Source: Thiorhodovibrio litoralis (GTDB lineage: Bacteria; Pseudomonadota; Gammaproteobacteria; Chromatiales; Chromatiaceae). Taken from it: 64,000 nt of DNA. The position numbers were made by a program, and so were the translations under genes. Positions 32,790 through 43,400 of the stretch are shown here, piece after piece. The notes beneath the pieces are model-generated. The model had not been told where the DNA came from and searched no databases. It was given only the letters and a program-made list of their open reading frames with translations. The stretch lies in assembly GCF_033954455.1 (NCBI RefSeq), contig NZ_CP121473.1, forward strand, positions 4,078,501 through 4,142,500, read 5' to 3'. The first letter of the stretch is position 1. Every line of letters starts with the position of its first letter.

Positions 32790-34363
32790 TGCCCCCTCGC
32801 CTCCACGAAACGCCATTGCGCGCGCAGAGCTTGAATCAGGTCAGAGGCCAGCAGACCGCGTTCGCCGTCCCTTGCCGCCCAGTCGGCTGCGGCGGCATGC
32901 AGACAGACGCCGGCGGTGGCGGCTTGTTCAAGATCACGCTCATGGATCGGATGCTCGATCGAATTGGTGATCGGCTTCTGAGCCAGTACCTGCGCGAGCA
33001 AGCCGCCGATGATGCCGGTCAGGGCATCCCCCATGCCACCACTGGCCATACCGGGATTGCCCGCGCTGCACAGTGCCGGCGCTGACTGCCCTGGCCCGGA
33101 GACCAGCGTCCCCGCGCCTTTCAGCACCGCCACGCCACCGTAACGCTGCTGGAGCGCATTCACGGCGGCGAAGCGGTCTTGCGCGATATCCCCCGTCGTG
33201 CAACCCAGCAGGCGCGCGGCCTCGCCTGGATGCGGCGTCAGTATCCAATGCTCGCGCTGCAGCGGCCGCTCGGCGAGCAGGTTCAGCGCGTCCGCGTCCA
33301 GCACCAGCGCGCGCTGCGCGATGACCTCGTCTCGCATCAACTGCTCAAACAGTGCCCTGCCCCATTGATCGCGCCCAAGACCTGGCCCAAGTGCGACCAC
33401 ATTCACCCGCTCGAGCAGGGGCACGAGTTGATCGGGCGAGCGCACCGCGGCGACCATCAGTTCCGGGCGGGTCAGATTGAGCAGCGCGGCGTGCTCCGGG
33501 TGGGTGGCGACCGTCACCAGTCCAGCACCGGTGCGCAGCGCCGCCTCGCCGGCTAGGCGCGCAGCACCACTCATGCCCGGCGCGCCGCCGACGACCAGCA
33601 CATGACCGCAACGGCCCTTGTGCGCAGTGCGCGGCCGAGGCGAAATCCGCGCGGCTTCCTTCGGCCAGTCCGTGCGCCGCGCCGCGGCGACTTGACTCGC
33701 ATAGACGGCAGCGGGAACATCCAGCGCATCGAAAAGTATCCGACCCGTGCAATCCAGCGCATCGCCGGTGAACAGCCCCTGCTTCAGGCCGATGAAGCTC
33801 AAGGTAGCCGTTGCGCGAATTGCATCGCCCAAAATACAGCCAGTATCGGCGCACAGCCCGGAGGGAATATCCACCGCCAGCACCGGAGCACGGCTCGCGT
33901 TGACGCGTGCGATGGCCGCGGCCATGTCGCCTGTGACTACCCGGGCCAGGCCGGTGCCCAGCAGGGCATCGATGATCAGCTCGCTGTCCTCGGGCCACTC
34001 GGGCCAGGCCAGCACCGAGCCGCCTGCCTCGGCATAGGCGGCAGCGGCTGTTGCCGCCGCGCCGCTTAGGCGTGCATGATCACCGAGAGCAATCACGCGC
34101 GCACGACGGCCGGCCTGCAGCGCCAATCGCGCCACCACATAGCCGTCGCCACCATTGTTGCCGGGGCCGGCCAGCACGGCGATGCGCTCAGCTCGCGGCC
34201 AGTCGCGCTCGATCAGCTGCCACAGCGCAGTACCAGCGCGTTCCATCAGAGTTGCGCCAGGAATGCCGAAACGCTCGATGGCGCAGGCATCGAGCGCGCG
34301 CACCTGTTCGGCGCGGTAGAGGGCATAAGGGAGGCGATCCTTCTTCGGCATCAGGCGAGTCAT
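32786..34363 (-). CDS. nnr: Bifunctional NAD(P)H-hydrate epimerase / ADP-dependent dehydratase
   Basis: 525 residues. YjeF_N epimerase half with GPGNNGGDGYVVAR, then the carbohydrate-kinase-like dehydratase half with GMSGAARLAGEAALRTGAG, TPHPGEAARLLG, LKGAGTLV and MASGGMGDALTGIIG. It repairs hydrated NAD(P)H. First gene of the long minus-strand block and divergent from queG. A Met at residue 5 is an alternative start. Confidence 0.95.
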   Translation of the reverse strand: MTRLMPKKDRLPYALYRAEQVRALDACAIERFGIPGATLMERAGTALWQLIERDWPRAERIAVLAGPGNNGGDGYVVARLALQAGRRARVIALGDHARLSGAAATAAAAYAEAGGSVLAWPEWPEDSELIIDALLGTGLARVVTGDMAAAIARVNASRAPVLAVDIPSGLCADTGCILGDAIRATATLSFIGLKQGLFTGDALDCTGRILFDALDVPAAVYASQVAAARRTDWPKEAARISPRPRTAHKGRCGHVLVVGGAPGMSGAARLAGEAALRTGAGLVTVATHPEHAALLNLTRPELMVAAVRSPDQLVPLLERVNVVALGPGLGRDQWGRALFEQLMRDEVIAQRALVLDADALNLLAERPLQREHWILTPHPGEAARLLGCTTGDIAQDRFAAVNALQQRYGGVAVLKGAGTLVSGPGQSAPALCSAGNPGMASGGMGDALTGIIGGLLAQVLAQKPITNSIEHPIHERDLEQAATAGVCLHAAAADWAARDGERGLLASDLIQALRAQWRFVEARGQ

Positions 34364-34577
34364 TCTTTGCGTATTCCTCAGCGCTCGAATCTTGTCAATA
34401 TGGGGAACAGACAGCTCAAAATATGGCCATCACACATTCGTTTCCGGTTTTGGGAATCAGTATGATGCCACTGCGAACGCATGCAAGGCCTGAACATTGA
34501 AACACGAGCAGACGGATTCTCGAGAACTGCGCAAACCCGATCCACCAACGCCATCACAGCGGGAAAGAGAGGCCCGA

Positions 34578-35669
34578 TTGACCCCCGAAGCGCTCACTGA
34601 GCACATCAAAATCTGGGGCCGAGAGCTCGGCTTTCAGCAGCTCGGCATCGCCGGCTGCGATCTGAGCGGCGCGGAGTCCCACCTGCGCGACTGGCTCGCA
34701 CGCGGTTGGCATGGGGAAATGGACTACATGGCCCGGCACGGCAGCAAACGCAGCCGCCCAGGCGAGCTACTACCGGGCACACTGCGGGTAATCTGCGCGC
34801 GTATGGATTATTTACCGGAAGCGCTGGAGGACATCCATACATCCTGTGATCACCCCATCCAGGCCTTCATCTCCCGCTATGCGCTCGGGCGCGATTATCA
34901 CAAGGTCCTGCGCGCGCGGCTGAAACAGCTCGCCCTTCGCATCGAGGCTGAAATCGGCACCTTCCAGTGGCGCCCGCTGGTCGACTCAGCCCCCGTCATG
35001 GAAAAACCACTCGCGCAAGCGGCCGGCCTGGGCTGGATCGGCAAGCACACTAACCTGATCCATCCGCGCGCCGGCTCCTGGTTCTTTTTGGGCGAGCTCT
35101 ATGTCAACCTGGCCCTACCGGTCGACGAGCCCCTGCCCAGCCACTGCGGGCGCTGCAGCGCGTGCATGGATGTCTGCCCCACCGGCGCTATCGTCAACCC
35201 CTACCAACTGGACGCACGCCTGTGCATCTCTTATCTGACCATCGAGCTGGCCGGCGCCATCCCGCAGCCGCTGCGCCCGCTGATCGGTAACCGAATTTAT
35301 GGCTGCGACGACTGCCAGCTGGTCTGCCCGTGGAACCGTTTTGCCCGACTGACCACCGAGGCCGACTTCCGCCCGCGCGAGGGACTCGACCGCGCCAGCT
35401 TGATCACTCTGTTCGCTTGGGATGAAACTGAATTCTTGCAGCGCACCCAAGGCAGCGCAATGAGGCGCATCGGTCACCAGCGCTGGCTGCGCAATATCGC
35501 CGTCGCACTCGGCAACGCCGAACCCGACGCAACCGTGGTCCAGGCGCTTCATGCCCGCTGCGACCATCCCAGCGCGCTGGTCCGCGAGCATGTCACCTGG
35601 GCGCTGGAACGCCAGCAGCAGCGGCGCCGGTCGACGACGGCAGCACCGAATATCCACAAAAACCAGTGA
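34578..35669 (+). CDS. queG: Epoxyqueuosine reductase
   Basis: 363 residues if started at the TTG at 34578, which has AGAGAGG upstream and gives a family-like lead (TPEALTEHIKIWGRELGF). Another TTG at 34497 would add 27 Pro/Arg-rich residues; no in-frame ATG exists before the domain. Two [4Fe-4S] motifs (CGRCSACMDVCPTGAI and CDDCQLVCPWN) and the HEAT-like C-terminus match QueG, a cobalamin-dependent enzyme of the last queuosine step. Confidence 0.9.
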   Translation: MTPEALTEHIKIWGRELGFQQLGIAGCDLSGAESHLRDWLARGWHGEMDYMARHGSKRSRPGELLPGTLRVICARMDYLPEALEDIHTSCDHPIQAFISRYALGRDYHKVLRARLKQLALRIEAEIGTFQWRPLVDSAPVMEKPLAQAAGLGWIGKHTNLIHPRAGSWFFLGELYVNLALPVDEPLPSHCGRCSACMDVCPTGAIVNPYQLDARLCISYLTIELAGAIPQPLRPLIGNRIYGCDDCQLVCPWNRFARLTTEADFRPREGLDRASLITLFAWDETEFLQRTQGSAMRRIGHQRWLRNIAVALGNAEPDATVVQALHARCDHPSALVREHVTWALERQQQRRRSTTAAPNIHKNQ

Positions 35670-35682
35670 AGGAGTCCCGCCC

Positions 35683-37161
35683 ATGACCGATCTGCTCAGC
35701 CTCTCGCGCGCCGCCCGTCTTGCCGGCGTCAGTCGCGGCACCCTGCAGGCGCAGATCCGCCGCGGCCAGATCGACACCTTCGAGGGGCAGGTGCGGGTGT
35801 CGGATCTGCTGCGCATCTACCCCAGCGTCAGCCTGGAGCACAGCGGCATGCTCGAGGAAGTCGAGCAGATCAAAGCAAATGCGATCCCGCGCGAAACCGA
35901 TCAGGACCACCACTTACCTAGCCCGGAGGTGCTGCTCTCGCGCCTGCGCGCGCTCAGCGACGCCCTGTCCGAACAGCTAGGCCGCGCCAATGGGCTCCAG
36001 CGTCTGGTCGCCGACCTGCGCGAGCAACTGACGCAAGCCATCCCCGAGCGCGACACCCGCGAGCGCCTGCTCGGCTGGCTGGATGCGCAATGCGCCGCGC
36101 TGGCCGAGGCACCGGAGACCGAAGCCCGCCGCCGGCTGTTCGCCAAAGACAACTTCCTGCGCCTCATGGCGGCGAGCGTCAAGGTCATCCCGAGCGGGCA
36201 TGAGTTCTTCGTCGAGGGCTCCGAGCCCATCCTGGATGCCGCAGTGCGCGCCGGGCTGCGCATCAACTACGGCTGCACCAATGGCAATTGCGGCTCCTGC
36301 AAGGCGCGAATCATCTCTGGCGAAGTCTGGAAGTTGCGCGAGCACGACTATGTGCTCAGCGCCCGCGAGCAACAGATGGGCTACATCCTCGCCTGCTGCC
36401 ATACGGCGGTGACCGACCTGGTCGTAGAAGCCGCCGAGGCGCATTCCACCGCCGACCTGCCGCACCAGGAGATTCGCGCCCAGATCCGCAAGATCGCGCG
36501 CCAGACCGATGATTTAATGCAAATCCAGGTGCAGACACCCCGCACCCAGACCTTGCGTTTCATGGCCGGCCAGTCAGTTCAGTTGCGACTCGACGACGGC
36601 TCCGAGACCACCCTGCCGATCGCCAGCTGCCCCTGCAACGGCCGCAATCTCTACTTCTATGTGCGTCGAAGCCCCGATGCCTTCAGCGAAGCCATTTTTC
36701 ACCAGGGACTCAACCGCGCGCCCGTGCTGGTCAGCGGCCCTTATGGGGAATTCGTCCTGCAAGAGAGCAACCCAACCCCAGCGGTTTTCATTGCCTTCGA
36801 CGACAGCATCGCGCCGATCAAAAGCCTGCTCGAGCACGCGATTTCCATCGACACCGCAGCCAGTTTTCATCTGTATTGGTCGACCACGGGAACTGACGGC
36901 TTTTACCTCGAAGGCTGGTGCCGCGCGCTCAAGGACGCATTGGATAACTTTTCCTTCACCCCGCTGATCGACGCCAATGCCGAGGATCTGCTCGCGCTGA
37001 TCCGGGCCGACTTGCCTGAACCCGGCAACGCCAGCTATTACCTGGCCGGAAGCTCGGCGCAACTCGCAACCATGGAGCACGCCCTGCAAACCCTCGGACT
37101 GACGGATGGCCAGATCGCCACTCTGGAGCCAATCAGCCAGCCCCTCACCGGTGTCCAGTGA
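35683..37161 (+). CDS. HTH-[2Fe-2S]-ferredoxin reductase fusion protein
   Basis: 492 residues starting at an ATG 14 bases after the queG stop with GGAG upstream. Residues 4-48 look like a MerR/excisionase-type winged HTH (AARLAGVSRGTLQAQIRRGQ). Residues 80-150 are helical, possibly coiled coil. A plant-type [2Fe-2S] ferredoxin domain follows with Cys198, Cys203, Cys206 and Cys238/239 (GCTNGNCGSCKARI, ILACCH). The rest resembles an FAD/NAD(P)H ferredoxin reductase (AGQSVQLRLDD, VLVSGPYGEF). It could be a redox-sensing regulator or an electron-transfer enzyme with a vestigial HTH; the electron partner is unknown. Confidence 0.75.
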   Translation: MTDLLSLSRAARLAGVSRGTLQAQIRRGQIDTFEGQVRVSDLLRIYPSVSLEHSGMLEEVEQIKANAIPRETDQDHHLPSPEVLLSRLRALSDALSEQLGRANGLQRLVADLREQLTQAIPERDTRERLLGWLDAQCAALAEAPETEARRRLFAKDNFLRLMAASVKVIPSGHEFFVEGSEPILDAAVRAGLRINYGCTNGNCGSCKARIISGEVWKLREHDYVLSAREQQMGYILACCHTAVTDLVVEAAEAHSTADLPHQEIRAQIRKIARQTDDLMQIQVQTPRTQTLRFMAGQSVQLRLDDGSETTLPIASCPCNGRNLYFYVRRSPDAFSEAIFHQGLNRAPVLVSGPYGEFVLQESNPTPAVFIAFDDSIAPIKSLLEHAISIDTAASFHLYWSTTGTDGFYLEGWCRALKDALDNFSFTPLIDANAEDLLALIRADLPEPGNASYYLAGSSAQLATMEHALQTLGLTDGQIATLEPISQPLTGVQ

Positions 37162-37316
37162 TACCAGAATAAGAGACAACAGAAACCTCTCCTTCTTCAC
37201 GCACTGCGTTTGGCAAGTCGTGGCCGCGCAGTCGTGTTCCAGTTGGGAAATGGTGCTGCTATTCGGATCAGCCCGGGCTCGGTTTTCACATACCACAGCA
37301 GACTTCTGCGTCTGGC

Positions 37317-39356
37317 TTAGGGTGCTTTTTGTTCGGTAAAGCGCTCATTCAGCGGCTGGGGCCGTCCGAGCAGATAGCCTTGTCCGTAGTCGATGCCGAT
37401 CTTGCGCAGCGCGGCGAGCTGCTCTTCGTTCTCGACGAACTCGGCGATGGTGCTCTGCTTGCGCAGCCGGGCGATCTGGTGGATGTAACTGACGGTTTCG
37501 TAGTCGACCGGGTCGCTCAGCATATCGCGGATGAAGCTGCCGTCGATCTTGATGCGATCAAAGGGCAGAGATTTCAGATATTCAAAGGATGACAGCCCGG
37601 TGCCGAAGTCATCGAGCGCGACCTGCACTCCGAGGGTGCGGCAGCGGGCGATAAAATCCGACGCCTGCGGGAGGTTGCCGACCGCCGAGGTCTCGGTGAC
37701 TTCTACCACCAGTTTGTGCCAGGGAAAATCCCGTCGCGCTAGGGTGTCGCCGAACCAGGCCTGGAAGTCCGGATGCGTCAATGTGCTGCCGGAGAGGTTA
37801 ATGCTCGCGAACCCAAGCTCGGCAAGATGTGCTGGGTTTTCCTCCATGGCGGCGAAAAAGGCAGCAAAGACGTGCTGGTCGATGGCGCTCATTAGCTGAT
37901 AGCGCTCTGCCGCCGGCAAGAAGAGACCGGGGGACAAGAGTTCGCCGTCGCCAGTGCGCAGGCGCAGCAAGATTTCGTAGTTGTTTATCGATGATGCGCT
38001 GTCATCGGCGAGTGGAATGATCGGCTGTGCGAACAGTTCGAAGCGGGCCGGCCCTTGCCTTAGAGCTTCCTTGATGGCGCTAGCGGCGAGTCGTTCGGCG
38101 CTCTCGCGCTGCTGGCGTTCGGCATCCGCGCGATGGCAATGCAGCTGCTGGTGTCCGCGCAGTTGTGCTTGTTTCAGCGCCGAGTTGGCGGCGGCGATCA
38201 GATCGTCGCGGTTGTATTCAAAGGGTCGGAAAGCGACCAGCCCCGCGCTTGCCGTGACATCGAAAGCCGATTGCTCCCAGCGGAAGCGCAGCTCGCCGAT
38301 GCGCTCGAGCAGCATCCGGGTTTGCGCGCGCGCCTGCTCCTCGTCACAGTCTGGAAGCAGCGCGAAGAATTCATCCCCACCGATGCGCGCCAAATCTGCG
38401 GGCGCCGGCCAGTGATCGCGGCATAGCTGTGCAACTTGCCGCAGCAGGTGATCGCCGGCCAGCTGGCCAGCGCTGTCGTTGACCAGTTTGAAAAGATCGA
38501 GATCCAGCTCTACCAGAACCTGCGTGGGGCTGGGGCCGTCGTTCTCGCTCTCGCTCCCATAGCGGTCACCGTCAAGCGCCCGCTCGAGAGCGACATAAAG
38601 GCCGTGACGGTTGAGGAGTCCGGTCAGGGTGTCATGATGGCTGAGATAACGCAGCTCCTCGGTCGCGCGCACAATCTGATCGATCATGGCGTTATATCCG
38701 GCATAGAGTTCGCCGACTTCATTGCGGGCCCGGGTTTGCACCAAGGTGAAGCGGTTGGCGCGCGGGTCGTTGGCGCGCATGACCCGCGCCAGCGCGCTGA
38801 AAGGTCGGGTGTAGAGGCCGCCGATCCCGAAGGCGAGCGCCAGGCCGATCAGGAGCGCGAGCGAGTAAAGCACCAGCAGTGACAGGACGCGCTCTTTGAG
38901 ACCTGTGTGATAACGACCGAGATCGAGCGCATAGCAGCCGGTGCCGAACGTGCCGGCGCCGGCCTGGAGCGGCTCGCACAGCGACAGATGGGTGGCGCTG
39001 AGCTCAGGAGTCGGCAAGGCGGCTGGCTTTGCGGGCAGGGCGAAGGTCGCGCCTGGGCGCTGGTAGCGATAGACGGGCTGCGCTTCGGTGCCGAAGAGCA
39101 CCAGGGCATCGAGAGCCGCAAAGCCGGCGAGGCGAAAGGACAGCTCGGCTTGGCGGTCGATTGATGGCTCGATCACCACGCGGATCAGATCTTGGCTCAA
39201 CGCGCGGTGCAGTGTGGACGCCTGTTCGAGTGCCATCTCACGACGGTCGCGGACATCGAGCCAGAAGGTCAGCAACAGTACGAGCAGTGCGACCAGCGTA
39301 AGCAGTGCGCCGACCAGCACGATAAGCTGGGTGCGAATGCGCAGCTTTTCCCACAT
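37317..39356 (-). CDS. Membrane GGDEF-EAL cyclic-di-GMP protein
   Basis: 679 residues. TM1 (about 10-32), periplasmic sensor region, TM2 (about 157-180), HAMP-like linker, GGDEF domain (intact GGDEF at 326-330, no RxxD inhibitory site just before it), and a C-terminal EAL domain. The EAL signature itself reads EIL (NYEILLRL), but downstream catalytic elements are present (EVTET, DDFGTGLSSFEYL, KIDGSFI, GQGYLLGRP). Diguanylate cyclase activity is plausible; phosphodiesterase activity is uncertain. The rhodanese gene lies 44 bases upstream and is likely cotranscribed. Confidence 0.9.
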   Translation of the reverse strand: MWEKLRIRTQLIVLVGALLTLVALLVLLLTFWLDVRDRREMALEQASTLHRALSQDLIRVVIEPSIDRQAELSFRLAGFAALDALVLFGTEAQPVYRYQRPGATFALPAKPAALPTPELSATHLSLCEPLQAGAGTFGTGCYALDLGRYHTGLKERVLSLLVLYSLALLIGLALAFGIGGLYTRPFSALARVMRANDPRANRFTLVQTRARNEVGELYAGYNAMIDQIVRATEELRYLSHHDTLTGLLNRHGLYVALERALDGDRYGSESENDGPSPTQVLVELDLDLFKLVNDSAGQLAGDHLLRQVAQLCRDHWPAPADLARIGGDEFFALLPDCDEEQARAQTRMLLERIGELRFRWEQSAFDVTASAGLVAFRPFEYNRDDLIAAANSALKQAQLRGHQQLHCHRADAERQQRESAERLAASAIKEALRQGPARFELFAQPIIPLADDSASSINNYEILLRLRTGDGELLSPGLFLPAAERYQLMSAIDQHVFAAFFAAMEENPAHLAELGFASINLSGSTLTHPDFQAWFGDTLARRDFPWHKLVVEVTETSAVGNLPQASDFIARCRTLGVQVALDDFGTGLSSFEYLKSLPFDRIKIDGSFIRDMLSDPVDYETVSYIHQIARLRKQSTIAEFVENEEQLAALRKIGIDYGQGYLLGRPQPLNERFTEQKAP

Positions 39357-39400
39357 ATCGGGTTCCTCAGACCGGGTTTTCGTTGATGACCGTTATGCGG

Positions 39401-40291
39401 TCAAGGCCCGACGATTGGCAGACCGGAATCGTTGCCCCATTCCAGCCAGGAGGCGTCATAGTTGGCGACCTGATAGCCGAGTTCGCGCAGTGCGAGATAG
39501 TTGACGGCGGAGACCCGCCCGATGTCGCAATAGAGCACCAGATTGCGCTCCTTGGGCACCTCGGCATAGATTTGCGCGAGTTCATCGAGGTTGCGCAATG
39601 CCGAACCGTCGGGTGCCTGCGCGAGATTCCCATGAACAGGTATGTTGATGGCCGAGGGTATATGACCGAAGCGCTTGGCCTTAGAAACCTTGCCGAGATA
39701 GGCATCCGGGGAGCGCGCGTCGATTAACTGCTGTTGCGGATCGGTCATCGCCAATTGGGTGGTGAAGCGGGTGGCAATGCGCCTGGGGTCGACCTCGGCA
39801 ACATAGTCGCTGCGCGCGGGCTTTGGGGTATCCGTTGCGACAGGAAAATCGCGCGCCTGCCAACCGGCAAAACCCTTGTCGAGCAGACGGACATGTTTTA
39901 GCCCATAGACCTCGAGAGTCCAGAAAACCCGCGCGCTGCTCAGCAGGCTGCCGTCGTCATAAACGACAAGGGTCGCGTCCGGACGCACGCCGAGTTCGCG
40001 CAGCAATTCCTGCATCACCGGCGGCTCGACGATGCGTCCGTCGCGGCCGCGGTCGCGGTAGGTTGCGAGCTCCGGCAGATTCACCGCGCCGGGCAGATGG
40101 CCGGCGGCATAATCCGCAGGCGCGCGGGCATCGACCAGAACCATATCCGGCTGTTGCAGATGATCGTTCAGCCACTCGGGGGTGACGCGCAGGGTTTCGG
40201 CCGCAGCAGGCAGGGCCCAAAGCAACAGAACTGACAACGCAAGGGCGAGACCGCCGCGAATGCTGTGGTGAAAAAGCCTGTTCATTTTCAT
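39401..40291 (-). CDS. Periplasmic double-rhodanese sulfurtransferase
   Basis: 296 residues from the ATG at 40291 (AGAGGG upstream). Signal peptide (about 1-29, ending AAAE). Two rhodanese domains: the first has Asp where the catalytic Cys would be (VVYDDGSLLSSA), the second carries Cys in LYCDIGRVSAVN. This is the usual inactive/active arrangement of thiosulfate:cyanide sulfurtransferases. In a sulfur-oxidising background it may handle periplasmic persulfide sulfur; that is inference. Confidence 0.85.
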   Translation of the reverse strand: MKMNRLFHHSIRGGLALALSVLLLWALPAAAETLRVTPEWLNDHLQQPDMVLVDARAPADYAAGHLPGAVNLPELATYRDRGRDGRIVEPPVMQELLRELGVRPDATLVVYDDGSLLSSARVFWTLEVYGLKHVRLLDKGFAGWQARDFPVATDTPKPARSDYVAEVDPRRIATRFTTQLAMTDPQQQLIDARSPDAYLGKVSKAKRFGHIPSAINIPVHGNLAQAPDGSALRNLDELAQIYAEVPKERNLVLYCDIGRVSAVNYLALRELGYQVANYDASWLEWGNDSGLPIVGP

Positions 40292-40308
40292 GCCGTATCC
40301 CTCTGAAT

Positions 40309-40340
40309 AGATTGGCCCATGGTGAGATTGGCCCAGTGAG
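40309..40340. repeat. 16-bp tandem duplication upstream of the rhodanese gene
   Basis: AGATTGGCCCATGGTG (40309-40324) followed by AGATTGGCCCAGTGAG (40325-40340), 18 bases upstream of the rhodanese start codon. Confidence 0.8.
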
Positions 40341-40483
40341 GCTGCTAGCCCGTTGAGATGACAGGTCGCAGACTCTGCTCGGGAAGAGCAAGGAACCAAA
40401 TATACAGGAAGGGTGATGGCTTGTTTCCGGCCAATTCGATTCATGCTGAGCCACTTAGGCACCGCCTCCAGTCGTTGTTGTTC

Positions 40484-43400
40484 ATGAAACCAATCAAGAT
40501 CCTGCTCTGGACCGCCGTGCTGGTTGGTCTTCTCTTGATCGCTGTTGCCGCGCTCCTGCCCGGCTTTCTGGAGAACCATCGGGCGGCGCTGGCTACGGCT
40601 GCCAGCGAAGCGCTGGATCGGCCCGTGAGCATCGCGGGTCCCGTGGCTTTGGTCTGGTGGCCGGGGCCCTCCATCGCGCTGGATGGACTGCGCATCGAGA
40701 ACCCGAGCTGGGCAATGGGGGAAGCCTTCCTGACTGCGCGCCGGGTCAAGGTTCAGATTGATCTCGCCGCGCTGTTGCATCGGCGCATTGAGTTCGCGCG
40801 GGTCGTCGTGGAACAGGCGGAACTGCATCTGGAGACCGGATCGCAGGACCGGAATAACTGGAGCTTCGGCACACTCGGCGCGGGCGGTTCAAACGCCTTC
40901 GACTTTCGTCTCGATGCCCTTGAGATCCGCGATTCGGCCGTCTCCTTCCAGCCTGCTGAGGCGCCGCCGCGGTCCGTTGCGATCAGTCGGTTCGATCTCC
41001 AGGGCTTGGGAAGCCCAAAGTTGAGTCTGACCGCCGCCGTCACCGCGGACGACATCGAGATGGAAATCACCGCGGAGTCCGACGCGGGGGAGCACCCGAG
41101 TCGGGACCGCTGGCCGTTCAAACTCCAGGTGGCGACCAAGGACGCGACCTTGCAGGCGGAGGGCAGCTTGCTATGGGAGCGCACCGAGCCGCGGCCGCGG
41201 ATCACGGGCGATCTGCGCCTGACGAACATCGACCTGACCCGTCTTGCGGGCGATGGCGATGCATCGCCTGCACCTGCACCTGCACCTGCACCTGCACCTG
41301 CACCTGCAACTGCATCGGCTTCGGCACAGGCGCGGTCCGCGCCGGATCAAGGCAGGTCTGGGCAAGGTGCGCCCCCGGGATGGCTTGACCAGCCATTTTC
41401 GCTCGCGTTTCTCCAGACCTTCGATGCCGATCTGTTGCTCAAGTTCGAGCAGATTGCAGCCGGGCAGGTCGTGGCGACAGACCTGCAGGGCCATATCCTG
41501 CTCGACGACGGCCGCCTGAGACTCGAAGACCTCGCGGTCTCGCTGACCGGTGCTGCGTTGACCGGTGAAGCAACTGCCGCTCTGGCAGACGACCCGCCGA
41601 CGATCGATCTCTCGCTGGCAGCGGAGCAGGTGCAGTTGCCGCAGGCGCTCTCGTTTCTCTCCGCGCCGCCGAAGATCGAGGGCAGGCTGCAAGCCGTCGC
41701 GCTCAAGGCCGAGGCGCAAGGTCATACGCCCGCCGCGCTGATCGCATCACTCGACGCCGAGATCACGGCCGCCGTGGCGAGACTGAGACAGCCCGGCGGG
41801 CCGACGGATCAGGCCGTGCTGGGTGGGATCAAGCTCTCCAGCGCGCCCGGCGCGCCGGTGCGCTTGCGGGCCGACGTTGCGATCGGCCACCAAGCATTCA
41901 GTGCGGACATCGTCGGTGGTCCGCTGGCCGATCTGCTCCGGGGTGAGGGGGCTTGGCCGAGCATCGAGTTCGTCGTGGCCGGCGAGTTCCAAGGAGATGC
42001 AGCGCAGCTTCGCGGGAAAGTCGGTCCGCTGAGCGCGCTGCTCGGCGATCGCAGCCTGGCCGTGCAGGACCTGAAGGCCAGCGTCGGCGACAGCGATCTC
42101 ACTGGGGATCTGTGGATCGACTTCGACGCCAGGCCACGCATACGAGCAACGCTCGCGTCGCGCTCCCTTGACCTGACGTCATCTCAGTCCGCACGCGCCC
42201 GCACCGCCAACAGCGCCCGGTCGTGGATGCAGACGCCGCTGCCGTTCGCGGCCCTGCGGCAGCTCGATGCCGACCTGACCCTGCAGGCCGACCTGATCAA
42301 GACCGATCAGGTCCAATTAAAAGACCTTGCGGCGCATGCTCTGCTCGACAACGGCCGCTTGCAACTGGAATGCCTGCGTCTCGCGTTGCCGGGAACGACC
42401 ATCACCGGAGAGGCGGCCGTCGATGCCAGCGCAACCGTGAAAGTGCCAAGGATGACGCTGTCGCTGGCTGCCGAGCGCATCGACCTGCCCCAAGCGCTTT
42501 CGTTCCTACCCAAGCCGCCGGCGATCGACGGATCGGTCGCCGCGATCGCGCTCAGTGCAAAGGCGCGCGGAGCAACTCCCGCGCTGCTCATCGAGACCCT
42601 GGCCAGCGAAGTGACCGCCGACGGGGCAAGGCTGCGGCTGGCAGCCCGAAAAGGCGGCCCGCAAGACGGCCCCCAAAGCAATCAGTTCACCGAGATCAGC
42701 ATTGACCAACCGCGGCTCGCCATCGACGCTGGCCAGCCCGTCAGGTTGCGGACCAACCTAACAGTCGAAGGGCAAAGACTCAGTATCGACCTCACCGGTG
42801 GCGGGCTTGCCGACTTGCTGACCCAGGCGCAGCCTTGGCCGAAGATCAAGATCAGCGTCAGCCGCGAGTTGTACGACAAAGCGCTCGAGATCCGTGGCCA
42901 TGTCGGCCCCCTCGGCGCGTTGCTCGCGGCGCGCGACCTCAACATCGACCTGAGCTTGCAGCAGCCTGAAGTCACGGCCAGCGTGCAGGGCATGCTTCCC
43001 TCGCTCGATACCTTTGAAGGCAGCACGGTCAACCTCCAGGCCGCCGGGCCGAACCTCTCGGCGCTGGGACTGTTGGCGGGATTGGAACTGCCGGGCGATC
43101 AGCCGTTCGACGTCCGGGCGCATCTCGCGGTTGGCACCCAACGCCTGGACGTTCAGTCGCTGGCCGCCACAGTCGGCGACAGCGACCTGCGCGGGGATGT
43201 TCGGCTCCGTTTCGGGGACAAGCTACAGGTCGCGGCGACGCTTGCCGCGAGCGCTCTCGACCTCACCCCTTATCTGGCGCGCGGCAATGCCGGTCCAGCG
43301 CGGGGCAATCTAAGCCTATCCGATCAGTTGCCGTTGGGGTTGCTGCACACCCTCGACGGCACGCTCGACCTCAGAGCGGACCATCTGCGTAGCGGGGACT

